In this document: positions 1-9,359 of the stretch, piece after piece
Layout of the letters: each line of letters opens with the position of its first letter
Position numbering within the stretch: position 1 is the stretch's first letter
Assembly (NCBI RefSeq): GCF_029784165.1
Contig: NC_073695.1
Span: 200,210,857-200,274,856 of the forward strand
Length of the DNA stretch: 64,000 nucleotides
Direction of reading: 5' to 3'
Origin: Wyeomyia smithii
Lineage: Eukaryota > Arthropoda > Insecta > Diptera > Culicidae
Position numbers and translations under genes: made by a program
The notes under the pieces: generated by a model
The model's database searches: none
Seen by the model: the letters and a program-made list of their open reading frames with translations, nothing else
What the model was told of the DNA's origin: nothing

Positions 1-569
1 CAATTGTTGAAGGGTTTCTTACAGAAGAAAAGCATGTAGGACTATTCGGAGACAAAATAGAATAGTATCCTGAAGAAAGGAGAGCTAGACATGAAAATTG
101 ATCCTGCGTGCTGACCTTACAGAGCTCCGTTTTCAATCGCCGTATTATTGAGAAGCTTCTCTCCGCCCCTTGAAAAGATGTTTGAAATGGATATATATTA
201 CGGTAATCTGTAGCGTCAAACCTCTTCCGGTTTGTCGTTTACACGTTCACATTTCGAAATCTCAGACCATGAGAAAAATTGCTCATAATTTAAAGTGACC
301 AGAAGTCCCTCATTTCGCGGAACAGTTCCGCGTTTGAACAAATTGTCCCGCTTAGGAATACGTCCCGCGAAATGTTCTACGTTCATCAAGAGTGTCCCGC
401 ACGCTTTTGAAATTTCCCGCGGTTTCAACAAAATAAAACTAACGGATGTTACATTTTTTTTCGTAGCAGTCTACTCATTATTGTGTCTCTTTACGTCTAT
501 AACCGCCAAATAAAATGTATGTATGGTAAGATAACCAGCGGTATTCGGCAGCTTCGAATGTTTTTATTA
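1..569. other. Non-coding, minor short repeats
   Basis: No gene is visible. Positions 310-425 hold several copies of TGTCCCGC/TTCCCGC-like octamers around a short inverted pair (catttcgcgga ... ccgcgaaatg). This looks like degenerate repeat DNA. Confidence 0.4.
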
Positions 570-571
570 TA

Positions 572-858
572 CAGTCAGGTTTTTTACGCGGTTGCTTTCT
601 TCAAAAACTCAAAAATGGTATAAGATATCGACTTCGTTTCAATCACGTTTTCCGTTTTAGGACAAAGATTTTAATAATAAAATCACAATTTTTGGTTTAA
701 ATACTGAAAATCCCTGACTGACCACCAACATATTCAATCAAAGTTCGCACGTTTTGGGACGGTTTTCTACGTTATTTTTTTTAAACTCAATTTATTCTTT
801 TTTTACGCGGTTCCATACAAATTTGGAACGTATCCCCGCGTAAAGAAACCTGACTGTG
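572..858. mobile_element. TA-target MITE with ACGCGG subterminal motif (copy 1)
   Basis: The left end CAGTCAGGTTTTTTACGCGG is answered at the right end by CCGCGTAAAGAAACCTGACTG, an inverted pair about 285 bp apart. A TA flanks the left end. No coding capacity is visible. The TTTTTACGCGG core recurs in the MITEs at 52600 and 56510. Confidence 0.65.
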
Positions 859-904
859 TTTACTATACTTTACATTTCAAGTACAATTTTGATGCGCTTG
901 AAAT

Positions 905-1110
905 GGTTGTCCGACTTTTCCTAGAAAACCATTCCCCAGAAAATAAAGTGTCGAAGGGTTTTCCCCAGAATGAACCATTCTCCAGAATACCAAATCCCAG
1001 AATATACTAGTTACCAGAATTCTAAACTCCTGAAAGTACTAGTTACCAGAAAACCTTTTCCCAGAATGCACCAATGCCCAGAAAAAACAGAAAAACATCA
1101 CCGCAACCAG
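905..1110 (+). repeat. Degenerate CCAGAA tandem array
   Basis: Short units of about 12-20 bp, each containing CCAGAA or CCAGAAT, recur more than ten times. The complementary TTCTGG array lies in inverted orientation at 2525-2700, so the two could be the ends of one larger, interrupted element. Confidence 0.55.
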
Positions 1111-1182
1111 AAAAAAAAATTAGTATTCAGTTATTATATTGTTAACATTCTGAATTATTTGACATTTTTAATTAACACCTGA

Positions 1183-1453
1183 CCCCTCTAGAGCCGAAAA
1201 TATGAAAATTCTTTTACCTGCCATTCCGCAAGATCTTAACCGAATTTAATCGAACCTTTTTCAAAAGATCACAAATTTATCATAGTTTTTGGGACAGTAG
1301 GGGACATTTGTTCCGGATTTATCGAAGGGAACGGTGGGGTAAGTACCCTTTCAGAGACACAGGCTAAATTAAAAACGGTGGCGATACCTTGCTTCAACAT
1401 ATCAAGCTTTAGGTTTTTGCGAAACAACACTATTAACGATCGGTATTTCGCCA
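1183..1453 (+). repeat. Dispersed 270-bp repeat, copy 1
   Basis: The segment with CCATTCCGCAAGATCT, CAAAAGATCACAAATTTATC, GGGACAGTAGGGGACATT and GTACCCTTTCAGAGACACAG is repeated with about 85-90 percent identity (by eye) at 10008-10290. It has no clear reading frame and abuts the 28S fragment directly. Confidence 0.7.
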
Positions 1454-1748
1454 CTTTGTTTTAATTCGATAGTTGGATTCCCTCAGCCGTGCCAGTTCTG
1501 AATTGATTGTTTATCGATGACTGCAACCCAAGCCGGGAAGCGTACGAACGCCCGCGCGAGCGGATGAACGGGCGACTCACACCACCACACGGCCGAACGC
1601 TCCGGAGTGCGTTGAAGCGCCAGCAGGTCCACGGCGCGAGACCCGCACGAACTGGGAGCCGCGCAGACCCGCGACCAAGTAGCCTCGTAGCCCGAGTCAT
1701 CCCGGTCTTCAGAGCCAATTCTTAACCCGAAGTTACGAATCTAATTTA

Positions 1749-1790
<42 letters not shown>

Positions 1791-1801
1791 AAACCTTGGA
1801 A

Positions 1802-1843
<42 letters not shown>

Positions 1844-1917
1844 TCCAGTCTTCGATTTTCAAGGTTTAAGAAGAGCATATCGACACAGCAGTTTGATACC
1901 ATGCTCTACCAGCCTGC

Positions 1918-1950
<33 letters not shown>

Positions 1951-2118
1951 CTAGTATGACTGCTAAACAGAGAAGAAAAATTTTCCGATATCTCTTGTTG
2001 GCTTCTCGAAGGAAAGGATTCATGTTGCCATGATTACAAAGACGCTACAGTTTCCGGTGTGCACGCCAATGCAAAAGTATACTCAACAAGTTCCGGAATT
2101 GTAACCGGGTTCCCTTTC
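1454..2118 (-). rRNA. 28S rRNA fragment (pseudogene)
   Basis: Read on the minus strand, this matches arthropod 28S rRNA in order: AAGGGAACCCGGTTACAATT, then ATCATGGCAACATGAATCCT, GAGAAGCCAACAAGAGATAT, ATGGAAGTCTTTCATAGAGA, GTAGGTAAGGGAAGTCGG and finally AACTGGCACGGCTGAGGGAA, ending at AATTAAAACAAAG. A GC-rich expansion segment lies at about 1530-1690. Substitutions at positions that are normally invariant (for example TTAACCCGAAG for TTATCCCGAAG in the antisense) show that it is a decayed dispersed copy. The left edge is sharp at AAAACAAAG; the right edge near 2118 is less certain. Confidence 0.88.
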
Positions 2119-2524
2119 GCTCGTTTAATGTATACTAGTGGATGTTTCATCAGCCCAGGAAAACGAACGAACCTCTACAGAGGTAATTTCTGCATGGGGG
2201 CTGCCCCCCATGTGAATTAAATTAACCGAATTATGATAAGAAGGGGTAATTTAGATTTTTGGTCAAGGAGCCTCAGAAATCAATTCGCTACTGTGTTTTT
2301 GTGGTGGACTTGTGATGCTCCTTCAGCCAAAAACGATTACTGAAAGTTCTCTGATTTTATGGCTATGGCCTGATGTCAAGCGCTTACTTATTTACTCCAT
2401 GAAAGAACAAATGTATTAGTTAACAATAAGTTGATTCAAATGATAGTATCGTTATACATTTCAGATATACAAAAACTCAGTTTTAACAGATTTTTCATGT
2501 TAAAAAAATGAAATGCATATTACT

Positions 2525-2700
2525 TCGTTTTTGGATAACAGTTTTCTGGAAAACGGTTCATTCCGGATAATAACTTTCTGGGGATTAGTACTTTCTGGGT
2601 AGCAGTTTTCTGGTGATTGGTACATTCTGGGATTTTGTTTTCGTGGGAAGAAGCTTCGGCGTTTTATTTTCTGGAGAATAGTTTTCGAGGAATTGTTATA
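2525..2700 (-). repeat. Degenerate TTCTGG tandem array (inverse of 905-1110)
   Basis: About ten TTCTGG-containing units of 15-20 bp. It is the reverse-complement counterpart of the CCAGAA array 1.4 kb to the left. Confidence 0.55.
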
Positions 2701-2704
2701 CAAT

Positions 2705-3010
2705 CGCTGAAATGGAACACCAACATTACAATGTTACTATTAATTTAGATAAATGTTACGTTACATTTTGATAACCTTGAAATGTGCATAATTAATAACA
2801 ATCGCAACGTAACAATTACATTACCAAAAGGATATTTCGTTACATCACAAGTAAAGCATTTTTGTTACATTGCAGTTACGTTAAATACTGTTACATAACA
2901 ATGTTACCATTTTTTTAGTAACCGTTATGTTGCAATTAGACAACTTTGTAACGTAACAATGTTACTTCTGTGTTACAGAACAGCAACATTGTGTTACATT
3001 CAATGTTGAC
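2705..3010. repeat. GTTAC/GTAAC-rich segment
   Basis: The pentamer GTTAC or its complement occurs roughly twenty times in 300 bp, and the ends carry AACATTACAATGTTAC and GTTACATTCAATGTTG as an imperfect inverted pair. It is probably the internally repetitive body of a small non-autonomous element. Confidence 0.45.
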
Positions 3011-3411
3011 CGGGCATGTATTGCTTTTAGTGCGATATCACGAAAAAGTTTCGGAACGTATGGGCGAATACGATCGTTTAAGCAACCACAAAACGATTGT
3101 TTTGCGCTGACTGAAACGGTCAAAGCTTTTAGCTCTAAAGCGGGTTTACAGCTACCTTTCAGAATGTTTTGAAGTTCATCGTCTGTCATCTTGTCATCGG
3201 GAAAGGCACCGAAATCAAGCGAAGGCAGAGATTGATTTAGGGGCTCCGATGCGGGACAGCAAACCACCGTCGTTATTTGCCCGACAAAATCCAACTGACG
3301 AGCGGACGGGAGCCTTGTCAGACTTTCTAACATGAACTGTCGCATGTGGGGGGGTGGGCGGTCCACCACATTTTGAGTGCCTCCACGAATCAAGAAACTG
3401 TTCTCAATCAA
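2985..3411 (-). pseudogene. Ty3/gypsy-like pol fragment (RNase H end to integrase zinc-domain start)
   Basis: The minus-strand frame contains RQLDFVGQITT, which corresponds to the family's RHLAFISQFTTDI block at the end of RNase H. A DDELQNIL segment follows, then DRIRPYVPKLFRDIALKAIH, which resembles the start of the integrase H2C2 domain (RPYVP..FR..VFD..H). The DALSR block is degraded. Protease and reverse transcriptase are missing, so only a deleted remnant is left. Confidence 0.6.
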
Positions 3412-3479
3412 AAACGAATTTCAAAAGTCTGATCCCCAATAATTGAACTCGCATTCCTAGAAAATATTTTTTTGAATTA

Positions 3480-4115
3480 CATTTGCAGAATTTATTTGTG
3501 AACAACAAACTTGCAAAATGTGTGCTAAACTGAAATTGCAATGCAGCGCCATTACCCGTTTGGTGAGCCTCTCGATCTTACGTTTCAACTCATGGATCGG
3601 ATCGATGGCTGCAGTCTTCATGACGCTGAAGGACGCCATCGCTGAATTTTGTCCATTGTGTTCGACGGTGTTGATCCACAAAGGCGTCGGCGATGGTGAT
3701 TTTGTCTGCCGCGTTCACCTTTGAAGCGACTAGCGCTGCTTATGCATGTGGCCGGTGGCGGCAAGCTGAGCACTCACAGATTGAGCAACACCGTGTCTCC
3801 GAGAGAATCGCCAGCCATCCGTTTTATCTCATTGTTCACCGAGTTTCTGGTCCCCCAGAGTCATGTGGGACAAAACACGCTGCAGGCGGCGTTGCTGGCT
3901 ATCGCGGAAGTACTCGATCAGCTTCGTGTTGATGTAGAGGTACTTCTCGGCTGCAAGAGTGGTGTCGATAATCGACCAGAGCTCGGACAATTTGTTTGGT
4001 GGCACCTGTGTCATCACGAGATTATACTTGTGGAAGTCCTGCTGGGGGTGCGAACAGATTCCCGATGTAACGCCGATGTAGCGGGCCAGAACTCGAGCAA
4101 CATGAAATATGTCTC
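3480..4115 (-). pseudogene. Ty3/gypsy-like gag fragment
   Basis: Frames on the minus strand carry QQRRLQRVLSHMTLGDQKLG, then after a stop and frameshift MAGDSLGDTVLLNL and LSLPPPATCISSA. This follows the order of mosquito/fly gypsy-type gag: RLRKLL...LGDRKPSQLLR.M..LAG, then LW...LP. A coiled segment HELKRKIERLTKRV follows. It lies upstream, in the same orientation, of the pol fragment at 2985-3411, so both are probably one deleted element. Confidence 0.6.
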
Positions 4116-4556
4116 AGTGCTCGTGGCATGGTGCATGCTAGGCGAATTGAGCCGCGGAACGTGTATCGACTCAACAATGATTTTTCATTTTGCGCTGGTG
4201 CTTGTTACGAGAGTCACTTCACGGTGAAATATATTTCACTCTCACGCTCACTTCACTTTCTGAGACCTATTCCCGATTCCACCTCGCGTGAAGTGACAAA
4301 AATTACCTCCGTGAAGTGAGATTAACAGTGAAGCGAAATTGAGAATAGGACAAATCAGTGCGTCTTGAACTGTCCTACAGGTCAGACGTTTTTTCGGTTG
4401 CTTGTGGACTGGTCTTTGACTGCCTATAGCTTCAAAGTTTGTGTTTTGTCAGTGTGTCTTTTAAAGACTACCTGAAAGTTATTTCCCATCAGTCTTTCTC
4501 AAGACTACCTACTTTTGAATTTAACATTTGTTTTAACTTTTTTCGTATCACCTGAA

Positions 4557-5099
4557 ATGGCTGGACGGAAAAAGAAACCTCGCATCGCTGCGGGGAGGAA
4601 AAGAGAGGCATCTTTTTCTGACACTTCGAGTGTCTGTAGTGACAATCCTTTTGATATTTTGCCTGAGCAAGAAGCTGGTGAAATGGAAGTTGTTAATAAT
4701 GAAACTATACAAAATATAAAATCTTTAAAAAAGGAGAAAGTTCCACCTATTGTGGTAACTATTTCTTCTGAATTTAATATATTCAAAAAGGAACTTTCAA
4801 CGTTTGTTTCTGACGTTAAAGTTACCTATCAAATTGGCCGTAGAGGTGAATGCCGCTTATTAGCCGACTCAGTAAAGGGTCGTGATCGTCTTGTCCAGTA
4901 TTTAACTGACAAGATGTACAAATTTTTTACATATGACACCAAGAACGCCAAGCCGTTCAAGGTTGTCTTGAAAGGTCTCACCAACGATCAAACCGTTGAT
5001 GAGATCAAACTTACTTTAACAGAATTACTTGGCATAGCCCCTACCCAAGTAATTCTAATGAAACAAACAAAATTCTCCAAGCGTACCAGTGACGCATAG
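4557..5099 (+). pseudogene. Juan-like ORF1 (gag-like), N-terminal part, truncated
   Basis: The likely start is the ATG at 4557 (MAGRKKKPRIAAGRK), after a 200-bp 5'UTR. The frame runs 180 residues through a basic N-terminus and the pre-zinc-knuckle domain (KPFKVVLKGLTNDQTVDEIK, then ELLGIAPTQVILM) and stops at KRTSDA. In family members this position is followed by CCHC zinc knuckles, which are absent here. The protein resumes in the +1 frame at about 5092. I infer an internal deletion with frameshift, which would leave ORF1p without its nucleic-acid-binding knuckles. Confidence 0.8.
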
Positions 5100-5454
5100 T
5101 TTACCTACTCCTTTGCATACCCGTTTAACTTATGCACAGGTTACAGGTAGTTCGAACATTATACCGCCTAGTGTTGGTAGTTCGAAAATGACCGTTAATA
5201 TGGGTAAGCAAAACACGCTAGAAAATAATTGTACACCTATCACTCCAGCTAATATTGCTACCGAAAATATTTTTTCTAATGTCAACTGCCTGGGGCCTAT
5301 TACGGCAGGTAAACTTTCTTTTTTGCAACAGGCAATGTTCGATCTTATGAACGCCATGTTGCAGGCAAAATCAATGTTTGAAGCCATTCAAATAGGCACA
5401 AATTTTACTATTAAAATTGTTTCTAATTTAAAATTTAGCAATGATTTTAAATAA
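5092..5454 (+). pseudogene. Juan-like ORF1, C-terminal part in shifted frame
   Basis: The open frame contains LPTPLHTRLTYAQVTGSSNI, typical of the Ser/Thr-rich tail just after the zinc knuckles in Jockey-type ORF1, and continues to LSFLQQAMFDLMNAMLQAKS. It has no start of its own. Its end overlaps the ORF2 start by 14 nt, as is common in this clade. Confidence 0.75.
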
Positions 5455-8101
5455 AACAATTAAAATATTAAATTGGAATGCTCGCTCATTGAAGGCCAAT
5501 GAGAATGAGCTTTTTAATTTTTTAACAGTAAATAATGTGCATATTGCAATTATTACTGAAACATTTTTGAAACCTAACATAAAATTAAAATATGATCCCA
5601 ATTACGTGGTTCATAGATATGATAGGATTCAGGGTTCCGGCGGTGGAGTTGCAATTGTTATTCATCGCCGAATCAAACATCGTGCTCTTCCCCATCTTGA
5701 GACGAAAGTTATTGAAACTTTGGGAATTGAAGTTCAAACTGAACTTGGGATTTTATTTATTGCCGCAGCATATTTACCATTTCAATGCACACGCGAGCTC
5801 AAAAATTATTTTAAAGGTGATTTACAAAAACTCACCAGAAATCGTTCGAAATTTTTCATAATCGGCGATTTTAACGCTAAACATCGTTCATGGAATAATT
5901 CTCAAAGTAATTCCAATGGAAAAATTTTATTCAATGATTGTTCTTCAGGATACTATTCTATTTTGTCTCCGAATAGTCCTACATGCTTTTCTTCTGTAAG
6001 AAACCCTTCAACAATTGATTTGGTGCTAACAGATCAAAGTCATGTGTGTAGTGATTTGATCACACATGCTGACTTTGATTCTGACCATCTTCCAATAACT
6101 TTTTCTTTATCACATAAATCAGTTTTAAACCCTATGAGCTCTGTTTTTAATTATAACAAGGCTAATTGGGAAAGATACAAAACTCATATTGAGAGAAATT
6201 TCAATAATGAGCTTGATTTGCAAAACGAAGTGAATATTGATTCCGCTTTGGAAGCATTGAAATGTGCAATTGTTGATGCCAGGAATCATTCTGTTCCAAA
6301 GGCTCAAGTGAAATTTGATTCATCAATAATTGACGAAAATCTTCAACTTCTAATTCGTTTGAAAAATGTCCGCAGACGTCAATATCAACGTTCTCGTGAC
6401 CCTGTTTTTAAAACTATTTATAAAGATTTACAGAAAGAGATTAAACATAGATTTACTCTTCTGAGAAATCAAAATTTTGAGACTAAAGTTGAAAAATTGA
6501 AACCATATTCAAAACCATTTTGGAAGCTGTCGAAGATTCTTAAGAAACCTTCAAAGCCTATTCCAGTTTTAAAAGATGGTGAACGTTTTCTTGTATCCAA
6601 TGAACAAAAGGCTCAAAGACTTGCTCAGCAGTTTGAGAGTGTTCATAACTCAAATTTGAATTTTGTGAGTCCAATTGAAAATGAAGTCACACGTCAATTT
6701 GATTTAATTTCTTCCCAGAATTTTTTACCTGCAGAAATAATTGAAACTAACTTGAATGAGATTAAATCAATTATTAAAAATTTCAAAAATATGAAAGCAC
6801 CTGGTGACGATGGAATCTTTAATATACTAATCAAACATCTCCCTGAGAGCACAATGGAATTTTTAGTGAAAATTTTCAATTGCTGCTTCAAAATTGCATA
6901 TTTTCCCAAATTATGGAAAAATGCAAAAATTACTCCAATTTTAAAGCCGGATAAGAATCCAGCTGAAGTTTCAAGTTACCGACCAATCAGTTTGCTTTCT
7001 TCAATAAGTAAACTGTTTGAGAAAATTATTCTTAACAGGATGATGTCACACATCAACGAAAATTCAATTTTTGCAAATGAACAGTTTGGATTTCGCCATG
7101 GGCATTCCACTACTCATCAATTGCTCAGAGTTACTAATATGATACGAGCTAACAAATCTGAAGGTTATTCCACTGGAGCTGCTCTTTTAGACATAGAAAA
7201 AGCATTCGACAGTGTTTGGCATAAAGGTTTGATTGCGAAATTGCAAACTTTTAATTTTCCGATTTTCCTTATCAAAATTTTAAAAAAATATCTTACTGAT
7301 CGAACTCTGCAGGTTGTCTATCAGAATTCAAAATCTGATAGATTTCCTGTCAGAGCAGGTGTACCTCAAGGTTCAGTCTTGGGGCCAGTCCTGTACAACA
7401 TATTCACTTCAGATCTTCCTGATTTGCCTCCAGGATGCACAAAGTCATTGTTCTGCGATGACACAAGCATTTCCGTAAAAGGAAAAAGCCTTCGTGTCAT
7501 ATGCAGTCGATTGCAGAAAAGTTTAGATATTTTTTCTTCCTACTTGCAAAAGTGGAAAATCTCTCCCAATGCTTCTAAAACTCAAATGATAATTTTTCCG
7601 CATAAGCCTAGGGCGTCTTTCCTCAAGCCAAACAATAATCACGTTGTCAAGATGAATGGGGTTATTTTAAGTTGGTCCGTCAAGGTTAAGTACTTGGGAC
7701 TAATTTATGATAAAAAACTTATTTTCAAAGAGCACATTGAGAGTATACAAGCCAAGTGCATCAAATATACGAGATGTTTATATCCTCTCATTAACAGGAA
7801 TTCTAAACTTTGTTTAAAGAACAAACTTTTGATTTACAAACAAATTTTTAGACCAGCAATGCTTTATGCTGTACCGATCTGGTCAAGTTGCTGTTCAACA
7901 AGGAAGAAAACGCTCCAAAGGATTCAGAATAAAATTCTGAAAATGATTTTGAAGCGTCCTCCTTGGTTTGGTACACTCGAATTACATAGACTTACTGGTG
8001 TTGAACCATTAGAAGCTATGTCAAATAAAATTATTAACAATTTTCGACAAAAATCGTTGCAATCCTCAATTGCTACGATAAGCTCTCTTTATAGCCAATA
8101 A
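5441..8101 (+). CDS. Juan-like ORF2: endonuclease-reverse transcriptase
   Basis: The 886-residue frame is intact from ATG to TAA. An AP-type endonuclease occupies about residues 8-230, with NWNAR, the ITETF glutamate, GDFNAKHRSWN and SDHLPI, so all expected catalytic positions are present. The reverse transcriptase follows at about 430-700, with KAPGDDG, YRPISLLSSISKLFEKI, GFRHGHST, ALLDIEKAFDSVWH, GVPQGSVLGPVLYN and the catalytic box FCDD (others in the clade often have FADD). A C-terminal basic region contains RIQNKILKMILK. It makes the target nick and primes cDNA synthesis on the target site. It may still be active, but ORF1 in this copy is broken. Confidence 0.95.
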   Translation: MILNKTIKILNWNARSLKANENELFNFLTVNNVHIAIITETFLKPNIKLKYDPNYVVHRYDRIQGSGGGVAIVIHRRIKHRALPHLETKVIETLGIEVQTELGILFIAAAYLPFQCTRELKNYFKGDLQKLTRNRSKFFIIGDFNAKHRSWNNSQSNSNGKILFNDCSSGYYSILSPNSPTCFSSVRNPSTIDLVLTDQSHVCSDLITHADFDSDHLPITFSLSHKSVLNPMSSVFNYNKANWERYKTHIERNFNNELDLQNEVNIDSALEALKCAIVDARNHSVPKAQVKFDSSIIDENLQLLIRLKNVRRRQYQRSRDPVFKTIYKDLQKEIKHRFTLLRNQNFETKVEKLKPYSKPFWKLSKILKKPSKPIPVLKDGERFLVSNEQKAQRLAQQFESVHNSNLNFVSPIENEVTRQFDLISSQNFLPAEIIETNLNEIKSIIKNFKNMKAPGDDGIFNILIKHLPESTMEFLVKIFNCCFKIAYFPKLWKNAKITPILKPDKNPAEVSSYRPISLLSSISKLFEKIILNRMMSHINENSIFANEQFGFRHGHSTTHQLLRVTNMIRANKSEGYSTGAALLDIEKAFDSVWHKGLIAKLQTFNFPIFLIKILKKYLTDRTLQVVYQNSKSDRFPVRAGVPQGSVLGPVLYNIFTSDLPDLPPGCTKSLFCDDTSISVKGKSLRVICSRLQKSLDIFSSYLQKWKISPNASKTQMIIFPHKPRASFLKPNNNHVVKMNGVILSWSVKVKYLGLIYDKKLIFKEHIESIQAKCIKYTRCLYPLINRNSKLCLKNKLLIYKQIFRPAMLYAVPIWSSCCSTRKKTLQRIQNKILKMILKRPPWFGTLELHRLTGVEPLEAMSNKIINNFRQKSLQSSIATISSLYSQ

Positions 8102-8750
8102 GTTAGCAATTAAGTTAGTTGTAAGTTTACTTCCCCTTTTCTGACAAGTAGGTTTAAATCCCTACGAATGATAAGTCCTTATTGCGAAAGCAAACAAATC
8201 CTAACAATTAAAATTTCAAATTTCTAACAGTGTTGAGAAGTCACCATTTGTGATTGGACACACATACTCATTATTTACTAATATTTATCATAAATACTTA
8301 AGCTACTAACAAATCCCCCCTTAAAAAAAAAAAAAAAAAAAAAAGAGAATAGGACAAATGAAATGAGAATGAGTTGAGTTTCCCAGCTCAAATAGAAAGT
8401 CGATTTTTTCCGTTTTTTTTTCAGAAAACACCAGACTTTTGGCATCGAAAATTTTCTTTTCGGTATCGAAAATTTCATGAACTTTGATGAGTTGAAACTT
8501 CGACCGCTTCAAGGCACGCATCCAATTCTGATTCGTTTCGTTACTGAAAAAAAATCTAACATTTATCATTAGATGACAAATCATTTGATTTTTAAACCTT
8601 CCTTCTTCGTGGAATCTTTTCACCGTTCAAAATGATCGTGAAATAATTCCACGCGAAACGTCGCTTTTTCCGATCATACTTCAGTGATATGACACTCATA
8701 ATAACCCCGATTTCACGGCAGATGTCACTTTGCGACATTTTTCTCACTTA

Positions 8751-8942
8751 AAGCCTGTATTACACTCTTTGACCAAGCGTCAAATATTTGGCACTTTTTG
8801 ACAGATAAAAATTTGGTCAAAGATAATTGTTTGTCACTCTCCAATTCTTACATGGGGCAAACACGGGCAAACAACAACCGTGATGTCATTATGTCAGAAG
8901 GTCAAATATTTGACCATTGGACAAAGAGTGTAATAAAGGCTT
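8751..8942. mobile_element. 192-bp TA-target MITE (AAGCCTGTA family), copy 1
   Basis: The ends AAGCCTGTATTACACTCTTT and AAAGAGTGTAATAAAGGCTT are inverted. Alignment with the uninterrupted 680-bp element (CACTTACGTGAG at about 11387) proves the insertion and a TA duplication, the signature of Tc1/mariner mobilisation. A second copy lies at 49911-50116. Confidence 0.88.
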
Positions 8943-9095
8943 TACGTGAGCCCCGTAATAGGGCTGCATTCACTTCACTCTGATTCCACCGTGAAGTGAC
9001 TCCCATAAAAGGCACCATTCTGTCAATTCCTACCAATTTCCACTTCGCTCGAAGTGTAAACTCATAAATTTCGCTTCGCATGAACTGTAAACAGC

Positions 9096-9154
9096 TACCA
9101 CAAAAGATCAAAATAATGGTCGCAGTGGTCCAAATCTTACAAAAAAAAAAAAAA
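9096..9154 (+). mobile_element. Severely 5'-truncated retroelement tail
   Basis: A 59-bp insert, about 40 bp of unique 3' sequence plus an A-tail, sits between perfect 13-bp duplications AACTGTAAACAGC (9083-9095 and 9155-9167). This is the footprint of target-primed reverse transcription with extreme 5' truncation. The source family cannot be named from 40 bp. Confidence 0.8.
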
Positions 9155-9359
9155 AACTGTAAACAGCAGGTTGGTGAAATATCTGTGTGTTCCACAACCG
9201 GGTTTTCACGCCAGATTTCGCTAGCGATAAAATACGCTTTTTCATTTGTCAAATTTTTCACTTCGCTTGGAAGTGTAAACTATGCTTTAAAATTAAATCA
9301 GGTTACAGTTCTTTTTTGCATGTATTAGGTATCGAGATGACAATGACACCACATATATG

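Larger units (their letters stand above)
4356..8344 (+). mobile_element. Juan-like (Jockey clade) non-LTR retrotransposon, nearly complete
   Basis: The 3989-bp insertion is bounded by a perfect 15-bp duplication GAGAATAGGACAAAT (4341-4355 and 8345-8359) and ends in a 22-A tail. It starts CAGTGCGTCTTG, as expected for an internally promoted Jockey element. It holds ORF1 (damaged), ORF2 (intact) and a 220-bp 3'UTR. The perfect duplication and pure A-tail point to a recent insertion. The empty site can be read in copy B near 10920-10940. Confidence 0.95.
4196..9017. mobile_element. 680-bp-type TIR element, copy A (interrupted)
   Basis: The left end TGGTGCTTGTTACGAGAGTC and the right end GACTCCCATAAAAGGCACCA are near-perfect inverted repeats of the ends of copy B (10775-11454). 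Alignment with copy B shows copy A is split by the Juan-like element (with its 15-bp duplication) and by a 192-bp TA MITE. No transposase is encoded. Target-site duplications are not evident. Confidence 0.85.

Noticed and set aside
1461..1725. Arg/Pro-rich open frames on both strands
   Set aside because: They fall in the GC-rich expansion segment of the 28S fragment.
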